A stretch of DNA of 5,615 nt from contig JAUSJU010000008.1 of the NCBI GenBank assembly GCA_030647175.1, positions 1 to 5,615 on the forward strand, written 5' to 3'. A program made the translations under genes and the position numbers. How positions within the stretch are numbered: position 1 is the stretch's first letter; each line of letters opens with the position of its first letter. The stretch is from a bacterium (GTDB lineage: Bacteria > Patescibacteriota > Minisyncoccia > Minisyncoccales > UBA10102). This document shows positions 1 through 5,004 of this stretch, piece after piece. The notes beneath the pieces were generated by a model that saw only the letters and a program-made list of their open reading frames with translations, did not search any database and was not told where the DNA came from.

Positions 1-73
1 TTTTCCCGTGGTCAACGTGGCCAATGGTGCCGATGTTGAGATGGGGCTTTGTTCGCTCAAATTTTTCTGCCAT
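1..73 (-). CDS. tuf: Elongation factor Tu, N-terminal fragment (cut by window edge)
   Basis: EF-Tu is the GTPase that delivers aminoacyl-tRNA to the ribosomal A site. Only the first 24 codons are in the window, reading MAEKFERTKPHLNIGTIGHV then DHGK. This is the standard EF-Tu start with the beginning of the P-loop (GHVDHGK, residues 18-24). The start is fixed by the family's N-terminal pattern. The gene is last of the visible str-operon genes, 37 nt after the stop of the small Phd/YefM-like gene and following fusA as in many bacteria. No Shine-Dalgarno is visible in the 20 nt before the ATG (pyrimidine- and A-rich), and I find no convincing promoter in the 37-nt gap, so co-transcription with fusA is likely. 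Identity is very secure; the rest of the gene lies beyond the left edge. Confidence 0.96.
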   Translation of the reverse strand, partial: MAEKFERTKPHLNIGTIGHVDHGK

Positions 74-110
74 AGAATGAAGTAATTAAATGATTAATGG
101 AATATATAGA

Positions 111-311
111 CTATTCTAGCGGTAAATCGTCAAGTGTCAACTCCTCGTCGCTGAACTCCTCGTCTGCAAGCACCGAGGTTGCTGCTTGTTTGGGAACTGG
201 AGCGCCCTTGAAGTCTTCGTACGACACCACCACGAAGACGGGCTTGTCGTTTTCTACAACCACGACCTTTCCTCCGTTCTTGATTAATTCTTTGAGTTCT
301 TTCAAATCCAT
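111..311 (-). CDS. Small Phd/YefM-like (antitoxin-fold) protein between fusA and tuf
   Basis: A 66-residue protein starting MDLKELKELIKNGGKVVVVE. The N-terminal half has an amphipathic helix followed by two beta-strand-like stretches (KVVVVENDKP, VFVVVSYEDF). This is the pattern of the Phd/YefM antitoxin N-terminal domain, in which a strand ends in 'pv-vvvs.edf'. The C-terminal third (from about residue 46) is strongly acidic (DEEFSDEELTLDDLPLE) and probably disordered. I chose this ATG because it follows the fusA stop by 1 nt; the frame is open for 22 more codons upstream, but those overlap fusA. No toxin gene is adjacent: neighbours are fusA and tuf. A solitary antitoxin-fold regulator or an orphan adaptor is therefore more likely than a working toxin-antitoxin pair. 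No Shine-Dalgarno is evident, so translational coupling to fusA is plausible. The coding call is good; the family call is moderate. Confidence 0.75.
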   Translation of the reverse strand: MDLKELKELIKNGGKVVVVENDKPVFVVVSYEDFKGAPVPKQAATSVLADEEFSDEELTLDDLPLE

Positions 312-312
312 A

Positions 313-2421
313 TTATCTGCGTTTTCCGTCAATGATTTCTTGAGCCACGTGCTGGGGAGCTGGCTCGTATTTTGCAAACTCCATCGTAAAGGTTCCCCGC
401 CCTTCTGTCAATGAGCGTATCTGGGTCGCGTACCCGAACATCTCAGACAGAGGGATCTTGGCATGGATAACTTTCATCTGGAATCGGTCGTCGGTATCTT
501 CAATGCGGGCCCGCTTGGCAGACAAATCTCCGACCACGTCTCCGAAGTAATCCGCCGGTATGACAACTTCAAGGCTCATGACAGGCTCTAGAATAATGGG
601 CTTTGCTTTTCTTGCTGCTTCCTGGAATGCCATGGAAGCCGCAATCTTAAACGCTATTTCGGACGAGTCCACTTCGTGGTAGCTTCCGTCGTACAGCGTG
701 GCTTCCACATCAACTACCGTGTATCCCGCCTGGATTCCCTTGTCCATAGATTCTTTCAGTCCTTTTTCCACCGCAGGAATATACTCTCTGGGAATTGCTG
801 CTCCCTTGATCTCGTCTACGAACTCAAACCCTGTTCCCCTTTCTCTGGGAGCCAGCTTGAGGTAGACGTGGCCGTACTGCCCTCGTCCTCCCGACTGCTT
901 GATGTACTTTCCTTCAGCTTCTGCTTCCTGGGTGATGGTTTCTTTGTATGCTACCTGGGGCCTGCCCACGTTTGCTTCCACGTTGAACTCGCGCTTCATA
1001 CGGTCAACGATGATTTCCAAGTGCAGTTCTCCCATGCCCGCGATAAGCGTTTCTCCTGTCTCCATGTCAGACTTGATGCGGAAGGTAGGATCTTCTTCAG
1101 CCAAACGGTGGAGAGCCAGACCCATTTTCTCCTGGTCAGCCTTGGTCTTTGGTTCAATACGGATGGAGATTACCGGTTCAGGGAACGAGATTTGTTCCAG
1201 GAGGATCGGAGCTGATTCATCGCACAGAGTGTGCCCTGTAGACGTGTTCTTCAAGCCGACGGTAGCTGCAATATCTCCTGCGAACAATTCCTCCACCTCT
1301 TCACGTTCTGAAGCGTGCATGCGCAGAATTCGGCTTATGCGCTCCCGTTCTCCAGATGTGGCATTCAATACATAGGAGCCCTTCTGAATGGATCCTGAAT
1401 AGACCCTGAAAAAGGTGAGGGTTCCAACATACGGGTCAGAGGCAACTTTAAAAGCTAAGGCTGCGAACGGAGCTCCGTCTTCCTGCATTCTTGTAATCTC
1501 CTCTCCTGTCTTTAAATCCACTCCTTTGATGGGAGGAACATCCAAAGGAGTCGGGAGGTAATCTATCACTCCGTCAAGCACGAACTGGACTCCTTTGTTC
1601 TTTAGAGAAGATCCGCAGAATACCGGAACCAGAGTTCCCGCAATCGTAGCTTTTCTCAAAGTCTTTTTGAGATCCTCAAGAGAAATCTCTTTCCCTTCCA
1701 CATACGCATTCATCAACTGCTCGTCCTCTGCTGCGATCTTTTCAATCAATTGGTCTCGCTGTTTCTTCGCCTCTTCCTTCAAGTCTTCTGGAATCTCTTC
1801 TTCTTTGATTTCTTGGCCGAAATCTCCCAGGAATCTATACGCCTTGTTCCTCAACAGATCCACGATGCCAGAGAAGTTCTCCTCTTCTCCGATGGGGATA
1901 TGCAGAGAAATCGCATTGGGAGTGAGCTTCTTTATAATAGATCCAAAACTTTTCTCGTAGGAGGCTCCCATGCGGTCTAACTTATTGATAAAACAGATTC
2001 TCGGCACGCCGAACTTGTCTGCCTGGCGCCACACGGTTTCAGATTGAGGTTCTACTCCAGCTACTCCGTCAAAGATGACAACAGCTCCGTCCAGCACGCG
2101 CAAGGATCGCTGCACTTCTGCGGTAAAATCGATGTGTCCCGGGGTATCAATGATGTTGATGCGGTATTCGTGGCTCTTGTCCCTTGTTGCCAAGTAGGTT
2201 GGTGTCCAGAAACACGTGGTGGCGGCTGCGGTAATGGTAATCCCCCTCTCTTTCTCCTGCTCCATCCAGTCCATGATAGCTTCCCCTTCGTGCACCTCCC
2301 CTATCTTGTGGGAAACTCCCGTGTAGAACAAAATACGCTCTGACGTGGTCGTCTTTCCCGCATCAATGTGAGCGATGATTCCAATGTTCCTATATCTCTC
2401 TATGGGATACTGCCTGGCCAT
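313..2421 (-). CDS. fusA: Elongation factor G
   Basis: The ribosomal translocase GTPase, 702 residues, essentially full family length (E. coli about 704). The G-domain motifs are all present: P-loop AHIDAGKT (17-24), switch I RGITI (59-63), DTPGH (92-96) and NKLD (146-149). Domain II follows from about residue 300. Domain III includes the GMGELHLEII stretch. Domain IV includes GGRGQYGHVYL, and domain V ends with the YATQIRSLTEGRGTFTMEF pattern. The ATG start gives the normal MARQYPIERYRNIGIIAHID beginning. Unusually, the 5' flank has no Shine-Dalgarno, and 3 bp upstream lies the -35 box of a promoter pointing the other way. It is separated from rpsG by a 431-nt gap with an opposite-strand gene, so it needs read-through from rpsG or its own promoter. 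A TAGATT at 2436-2431 (minus strand), identical to the rpsL -10, would give a leader of only a few nt but lacks a good -35. The 66-residue gene begins 1 nt after the stop. Confidence 0.98.
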   Translation of the reverse strand: MARQYPIERYRNIGIIAHIDAGKTTTSERILFYTGVSHKIGEVHEGEAIMDWMEQEKERGITITAAATTCFWTPTYLATRDKSHEYRINIIDTPGHIDFTAEVQRSLRVLDGAVVIFDGVAGVEPQSETVWRQADKFGVPRICFINKLDRMGASYEKSFGSIIKKLTPNAISLHIPIGEEENFSGIVDLLRNKAYRFLGDFGQEIKEEEIPEDLKEEAKKQRDQLIEKIAAEDEQLMNAYVEGKEISLEDLKKTLRKATIAGTLVPVFCGSSLKNKGVQFVLDGVIDYLPTPLDVPPIKGVDLKTGEEITRMQEDGAPFAALAFKVASDPYVGTLTFFRVYSGSIQKGSYVLNATSGERERISRILRMHASEREEVEELFAGDIAATVGLKNTSTGHTLCDESAPILLEQISFPEPVISIRIEPKTKADQEKMGLALHRLAEEDPTFRIKSDMETGETLIAGMGELHLEIIVDRMKREFNVEANVGRPQVAYKETITQEAEAEGKYIKQSGGRGQYGHVYLKLAPRERGTGFEFVDEIKGAAIPREYIPAVEKGLKESMDKGIQAGYTVVDVEATLYDGSYHEVDSSEIAFKIAASMAFQEAARKAKPIILEPVMSLEVVIPADYFGDVVGDLSAKRARIEDTDDRFQMKVIHAKIPLSEMFGYATQIRSLTEGRGTFTMEFAKYEPAPQHVAQEIIDGKRR

Positions 2422-2424
2422 ATA

Positions 2425-2453
2425 TTGACAAATCTATATCTTTATGCTATTAT
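2425..2453 (+). promoter_or_regulatory. Near-consensus sigma-70 promoter for the 95-residue membrane protein gene
   Basis: TTGACA (2425-2430), a 17-nt spacer and TATTAT (2448-2453): a perfect -35 and a 5/6 -10 at ideal spacing. The start of transcription is expected near 2460, leaving a leader of about 30 nt that carries a strong Shine-Dalgarno before the ATG at 2491. The -35 begins only 3 bp from the fusA start codon on the other strand, so polymerase bound here would cover the fusA 5' flank. Read from sequence only; no experimental mapping. Confidence 0.8.
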
Positions 2454-2476
2454 TTGTTTAGTACTCAATTTCGGCA

Positions 2477-2482
2477 GAGGAG
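2477..2482 (+). promoter_or_regulatory. Shine-Dalgarno that decides the start of the 95-residue gene
   Basis: GAGGAG ends 8 nt before the ATG at 2491. The reading frame is open upstream to an ATG at 2368, inside fusA on the other strand, but that start has no such site and lies upstream of the promoter. The ATG at 2491 is therefore preferred. Confidence 0.8.
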
Positions 2483-2490
2483 TGGATGGA

Positions 2491-2778
2491 ATGTTTGAAT
2501 TCGTAGTTTTATTTACAACAAGCTTACTGTTCGCCGTACTAGGGGTGAACGGCATACACATGGGCGTATGGCTACTCATTGCTCAGGCCACCAATCCTGC
2601 CCCCGCAAGCTGGTCCTTCGGTGCCCCGTTCATTGTTTCGGGAATAGCGGGTACTCTTGCTGTGAGCGTGTATTGGCCGTTGGCAGGAGTTCTCATCCTA
2701 GCCATCGGCATCATCTTAGGATTCGTCCGCGACATGAAAGATACCAGGTATCTTAGGTGGCCAGACTGGGCACACTAA
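2491..2778 (+). CDS. Small membrane protein of unknown function (95 aa)
   Basis: I do not recognise a family. The product is 95 residues and mostly hydrophobic: a segment at about residues 4-31, a proline/alanine-rich turn (NPAPAS, 35-40), then hydrophobic stretches at about 43-60 and 62-79. This gives two or three membrane spans. The C-terminal tail from residue 80 is polar and charged (RDMKDTRYLRWPDWAH), and positive charges there suggest a cytoplasmic C-terminus. There is no catalytic motif, cysteine or lipobox. It is transcribed from its own near-consensus promoter, has a strong GAGGAG Shine-Dalgarno and ends at a rho-independent terminator 20 nt after the stop, so it is a self-contained unit. 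It sits on the opposite strand between rpsG and fusA, interrupting the str operon. The good expression signals, plus an open frame with sensible membrane topology, support a real gene; function unknown. Confidence 0.78.
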   Translation: MFEFVVLFTTSLLFAVLGVNGIHMGVWLLIAQATNPAPASWSFGAPFIVSGIAGTLAVSVYWPLAGVLILAIGIILGFVRDMKDTRYLRWPDWAH

Positions 2779-2798
2779 ACATCTGGGCCTTCTCCTTT

Positions 2799-2830
2799 GA
2801 GGAAACGATTATTGTTTCCTCTTTTCTTTT
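2799..2830 (+). terminator. Rho-independent terminator after the 95-residue gene
   Basis: GAGGAAAC (2799-2806) pairs perfectly with GTTTCCTC (2814-2821); a G-U and an A-U pair can extend the stem toward a 3-nt loop. A T-rich tail TTTTCTTTT (2822-2830) follows. In the minus direction the same hairpin is followed by TCAAAGG, which is not a U-tract. It should therefore stop the plus-strand transcript but not rpsG read-through toward fusA. Confidence 0.85.
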
Positions 2831-2852
2831 ACTCTAAAAAGATCAAGCTTGC

Positions 2853-3326
2853 TTATCGTGAAAACCCAAAGTGTGCGAATGCCCTGTTGGCTTCTGCCAT
2901 GCGGTGCACATCCTCTCTCTTCTTGAATGCCGTCCCTTCTTTCTTTGAAGCGAGTAGGAGTTCTTCGGCAAGTTTCTCCGCCATGGGCTTTCCTTTCTTG
3001 GAACGGGCTGCAGTGAGGATCCAGCGGAACGCAAGACTGAGCCTTCTGTTTCCTTTCACTTCCACGGGAACCTGATAGGTTGCTCCTCCAACTCTCTTTG
3101 ATCTCACCTCAAGCAAGGGAGCAACGTTCTCAATGCTGATCTGAAACACTTCCAAAGGATCTTTCTTGGTCTTCTCTTTCACAATATCAAAAGCGCCGTA
3201 CACTATTTTGCGGGCTGCATTCTTCTTTCCTGCTTTCATGACGTGGTTGATAAGTTTTGCAACCATCACATCCTGATACCTTGCATCAGGGGTTATGACC
3301 CTGGGTTTTATCGTTCTTCGCGCCAT
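2853..3326 (-). CDS. rpsG: 30S ribosomal protein uS7
   Basis: Primary 16S rRNA-binding protein that nucleates assembly of the 30S head and lines the E-site/mRNA exit region. It is 157 residues, normal for the family. Recognisable features are the start MARRTIKPRVITPDARYQD, the KLINHVMKAGKK helix, the beta-hairpin signature RVGGATYQVPVEV (about 78-90), and the conserved C-terminal block KKREDVHRMAEANRAFAHF (about 135-153). The ATG lies 2 nt beyond the rpsL stop (TAACTATG), so the two are one transcriptional unit with likely translational coupling. The only ribosome-binding candidate is a weak GGAAAA inside the end of rpsL. Downstream, the operon is interrupted by a convergent gene whose terminator hairpin begins 23 nt past the uS7 stop. 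Confidence 0.98.
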   Translation of the reverse strand: MARRTIKPRVITPDARYQDVMVAKLINHVMKAGKKNAARKIVYGAFDIVKEKTKKDPLEVFQISIENVAPLLEVRSKRVGGATYQVPVEVKGNRRLSLAFRWILTAARSKKGKPMAEKLAEELLLASKKEGTAFKKREDVHRMAEANRAFAHFGFSR

Positions 3327-3328
3327 AG

Positions 3329-3739
3329 TTATTTTCCGAGTTTCGCTCCGTATTTGCTCCTTCCCTGCTTGCGCGTGGCAACTCCGGCAGTATCAAGCAC
3401 GCCTCTCACGATATGATATCTCACTCCAGGCAAGTCTTTCACTCTTCCTCCCCGCAATACAACAACGGAGTGCTCCTGCAAGTTATGCCCTTCTCCAGGA
3501 ATATATGCAGTCACCTCCATGCCATTAGACAGCCTGACTCTCGCTACTTTTCTCAACGCAGAGTTTGGTTTCTTCGGGGTCGTAGTGAACACCCTGATGC
3601 ACACCCCTCTCTTGAACGGAGAAGGATACGCGACGGGCTGGTTTTTCTTCACATTGAATCCGAAACCTAAAGCAGGTGTATTGCTACGCTTCTTCGCTTT
3701 CCTTCTGCCGTGTTTAACCAATTGATGAATTGTGGGCAT
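3329..3739 (-). CDS. rpsL: 30S ribosomal protein uS12 with an internal insertion
   Basis: Decoding-centre protein of the 30S subunit. It is 136 residues against about 124 in E. coli. The extra length is a 13-residue insertion after NTPAL (residues 20-24): GFGFNVKKNQPVAYPSPF replaces the short stretch before KRGVC (43-47). The conserved core is intact: TTTPKKPNSALRKV (52-65), PGEGHNLQEHS (81-91) and GGRVKDLPGVRYH (97-109). Lys56 aligns with E. coli Lys43 and Lys101 with Lys88, the positions where substitutions give streptomycin resistance; both are the sensitive-type lysine. Asp102 matches the aspartate that is methylthiolated in some bacteria. First gene of the str operon here, with a promoter just upstream giving a leader of about 15 nt and only a weak GGA as ribosome-binding site. 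Confidence 0.98.
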   Translation of the reverse strand: MPTIHQLVKHGRRKAKKRSNTPALGFGFNVKKNQPVAYPSPFKRGVCIRVFTTTPKKPNSALRKVARVRLSNGMEVTAYIPGEGHNLQEHSVVVLRGGRVKDLPGVRYHIVRGVLDTAGVATRKQGRSKYGAKLGK

Positions 3740-3760
3740 ATAAAAATCCAGTTCGCAGTA

Positions 3761-3789
3761 AATCTATCAGGTAATGCCGTCTATGTCAA
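3761..3789 (-). promoter_or_regulatory. str operon promoter upstream of rpsL
   Basis: On the minus strand: TTGACA (3789-3784), a 17-nt spacer and TAGATT (3766-3761), the latter preceded by TGA, which makes an extended -10 (TGn). Transcription should start near 3754, leaving only about 15 nt before the rpsL ATG at 3739. The perfect -35, exact spacing and correct placement before a ribosomal operon support the call. Confidence 0.75.
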
Positions 3790-3853
3790 CAATCAAGAAG
3801 CTGTATACTTGACATTTCCATAAAAGTAGGGTGGTTTTCTCGCAGAACACACT

Positions 3854-3861
3854 AAAGGAGG
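3854..3861 (+). promoter_or_regulatory. Near-perfect Shine-Dalgarno of the 66-residue membrane protein
   Basis: AAAGGAGG ends 6 nt before the ATG at 3868 and is close to the full complement of the usual 16S 3' end. It fixes the start of this short gene and contrasts with the weak or absent sites of the ribosomal genes in the same window. Confidence 0.85.
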
Positions 3862-3867
3862 TCGTTC

Positions 3868-4068
3868 ATGGTAGATATGCTTCATGGAACGGGAACTATG
3901 CTGATCTGGGTAGCTGTTCTTTCTCTTCTGCACCCGGTCTTCCTCTCAATGGCATGGGTTCGTTCCAGGAGACTAGTGTACATTCAAAAGCTCGAGAAAT
4001 CCATGCTTCCGATAACCCTCATCGTGATCCTCGGAGCATTCGGCGGAACCTTTCTTATGAGAATCTAG
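3868..4068 (+). CDS. Small two-span membrane protein of unknown function (66 aa)
   Basis: I do not recognise the family. The 66-residue product has two hydrophobic segments, about residues 10-28 and 47-64. They are joined by a strongly basic loop (VRSRRLVYIQKLEKS, about 31-45), which by the positive-inside rule places the loop in the cytoplasm and both ends outside. No cysteines or catalytic motif are seen. Support for a real gene is the near-perfect Shine-Dalgarno at ideal spacing and a rho-independent terminator 12 nt after the TAG stop. It is divergent from rpsL across a 128-bp gap. A TTGACA at 3809-3814 could be its -35, but I see no good -10 at the right distance. The layout (lone small membrane gene with strong translation signal and own terminator) matches the 95-residue gene at 2491, though the proteins do not look alike. 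Confidence 0.72.
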   Translation: MVDMLHGTGTMLIWVAVLSLLHPVFLSMAWVRSRRLVYIQKLEKSMLPITLIVILGAFGGTFLMRI

Positions 4069-4080
4069 AGCTTCCGCCCC

Positions 4081-4116
4081 AAAGGAGAAGCACCATGTTT
4101 CTCCTTTTATTTTTTA
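4081..4116 (+). terminator. Rho-independent terminator after the 66-residue gene
   Basis: AAAGGAGAA (4081-4089) pairs perfectly with TTCTCCTTT (4099-4107) around a 9-nt loop, followed by TATTTTTTA (4108-4116). The tail runs into the stop codon of the convergent site-2 protease gene (4116-4114 on the minus strand). Read in the minus direction the stem is followed by a G/C-rich stretch (GGGGCGG), so it is mainly a plus-strand terminator. Confidence 0.83.
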
Positions 4117-4743
4117 GAGGAACAACGGGGAGCCCACGATAAGCCGGTAGAGCCCGTGGATGAACGGAGAAAAAATGTCTGAGAAGAAAAGAATGAAGAA
4201 CAGCAAGATGACGAATCCGTACTGGAGAAGGAATATACGCACGGAGTCCAAGTTCCTGGGAAGGAACGAGAAAAGCACGTGGGAACCGTCAAGAGGAGGC
4301 AAGGGAAGAAGATTGAAGGTTGCGAGAAGGATATTGAGGTAGCAGATGGCAGAAAAAATGAAGGCCAGCGATTCGCTGAACTGGTATATAGGAAGAAACC
4401 TCAGCGTCAATCCGAACACGAGAGCTACCGCAAGATTTGCTGCAGGACCCGCAATGCTCACGAGCGAGGGCCCATACTTCTGGTTCCTCAGGTTATCCGG
4501 ATTCACGGGAACCGGCTTTGCCCATCCGAAGATGATGCCTCCTCCCGCAATACGGGAAAACAAAGCAAGCATGAAAGGGAGCGCGATTGACCCGATAGGA
4601 TCAATGTGAGGGATAGGATTGAGCGTCAAACGACCCGCCTGCTTTGCAGTAGGGTCTCCTAACGCATTGGCCACCACGCCGTGGGAAACCTCGTGGATCA
4701 CCACGGAGAATATAAGGATTCCGATAAGAAAAAGGATTTCCAT
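4114..4743 (-). CDS. Site-2 protease family (M50) intramembrane zinc metalloprotease
   Basis: A 209-residue membrane protein with the S2P core: zinc motif HEVSH (HExxH, residues 17-21) in the first transmembrane segment, and the second motif NLLPLPPLDGS (144-154), where Asp152 is the expected third zinc ligand. In between are GRLTLNPIPHIDPIGS (37-52), FGWAKPVPVNP (72-82) and SIAGPAANL (96-104), all typical of the short bacterial/archaeal 'compact' S2P group that lacks a PDZ domain. Hydrophobic segments near 3-27, 50-72, 94-117, 125-145 and 168-188 fit a multi-span protein. The family cleaves transmembrane substrates; the substrate here is unknown. The ATG at 4743 puts HExxH in the first span as expected. 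No Shine-Dalgarno precedes it, and a predicted promoter would start the mRNA 1-2 nt before the ATG. Its 3' end abuts the terminator of the convergent 66-residue gene. Confidence 0.93.
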   Translation of the reverse strand: MEILFLIGILIFSVVIHEVSHGVVANALGDPTAKQAGRLTLNPIPHIDPIGSIALPFMLALFSRIAGGGIIFGWAKPVPVNPDNLRNQKYGPSLVSIAGPAANLAVALVFGLTLRFLPIYQFSESLAFIFSAICYLNILLATFNLLPLPPLDGSHVLFSFLPRNLDSVRIFLLQYGFVILLFFILFFSDIFSPFIHGLYRLIVGSPLFL

Positions 4744-4751
4744 TGAGTTTC

Positions 4752-4780
4752 ACTCTAGCAGACCTTGAACTTCAAATCAA
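4752..4780 (-). promoter_or_regulatory. Predicted promoter of the site-2 protease gene (near-leaderless)
   Basis: On the minus strand: TTGATT (4780-4775), a 17-nt spacer and TAGAGT (4757-4752), preceded by TGC to form an extended -10. The predicted start is about 4745-4744, directly before the ATG at 4743. It interleaves with the opposite promoter for bL28. Each hexamer matches consensus at four positions, so the call rests on spacing, the TGn element and placement. Confidence 0.55.
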
Positions 4781-4793
4781 CTTCTGGTACACT
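4765..4793 (+). promoter_or_regulatory. Predicted promoter of the bL28 gene (leaderless)
   Basis: TTGAAC (4765-4770), a 17-nt spacer and TACACT (4788-4793), preceded by TGG (4785-4787), an extended -10. The expected transcription start, about 7 nt past the -10, is 4800-4801, which is the A of the ATG. The -35 is half of an 11-bp palindrome, TTGAACTTCAA (4765-4775). No Shine-Dalgarno exists in the short gap, consistent with a leaderless message. Confidence 0.55.
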
Positions 4794-4800
4794 CAAATCC

Positions 4801-5004
4801 ATGACAAAGACGTGCGCATTGTGCGGCAAACAACGGAATATGGCCTGGCGGCTTGTAAAGCTCAGGGGGAAATACAATCCCACGATCAAGCACGCCCAGA
4901 GGCCCAATCTTCAATGGCTCAGATTAAAGTCCGGTGAACGGGTATATGCGTGCACCAAGTGCATCAAAGCCCAGGGAAAACGCGTAGTCTCACAGCTTGC
5001 GTAG
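4801..5004 (+). CDS. rpmB: 50S ribosomal protein bL28 (divergent, zinc-ribbon type)
   Basis: A 67-residue basic protein with CALC (5-8) and CTKC (51-54), two CxxC pairs of a zinc ribbon. The central RPNLQWLRLKSGERVYACTKC matches the bL28 signature 'PNLQ-x-(V/L)-R ... R-V-x-x-C-x-x-C', followed by a KAQGK tail. The segment between the first CxxC and PNLQ (LVKLRGKYNPTIKHAQR) differs from the common 'SHS..KTKR' version and resembles what I recall of CPR bL28 proteins; that comparison is from memory. I chose the ATG at 4801 over an in-frame upstream ATG-less extension because CxxC then falls at residues 5-8, as in the family. There is no Shine-Dalgarno; the promoter upstream predicts a leaderless mRNA. 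The last 15 bp overlap the 3' end of the convergent nuclease gene, and no terminator follows. Confidence 0.9.
   Translation: MTKTCALCGKQRNMAWRLVKLRGKYNPTIKHAQRPNLQWLRLKSGERVYACTKCIKAQGKRVVSQLA

Noticed and set aside
74..110. Separate promoter for tuf in the AT-rich gap before it.
   Set aside because: No hexamer pair at reasonable spacing; the AT-richness alone is not evidence.
312..377. Longer N-terminus (22 extra codons) for the Phd/YefM-like protein.
   Set aside because: It would overlap the fusA end, and the Phd-like fold begins at the ATG at 311, directly after the fusA stop.
676..1375. Long plus-strand frames antisense to fusA (179 and 158 codons).
   Set aside because: They overlap an unquestionable EF-G gene, lack ribosome-binding sites and have compositions typical of shadow frames.
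2368..2490. Upstream extension of the 95-residue membrane protein to an ATG inside fusA.
   Set aside because: It precedes the promoter at 2425-2453 and has no Shine-Dalgarno; the ATG at 2491 has both signals placed correctly.
2832..2852. Possible terminator of rpsG on the minus strand (CAAGCTTG followed by a T-run).
   Set aside because: The palindrome leaves no usable loop and the stem is only 3-4 bp, so it is too weak to call.
4160..4609. Plus-strand frames of 60-103 codons antisense to the M50 protease.
   Set aside because: The minus-strand protein has all S2P motifs; these are shadows.
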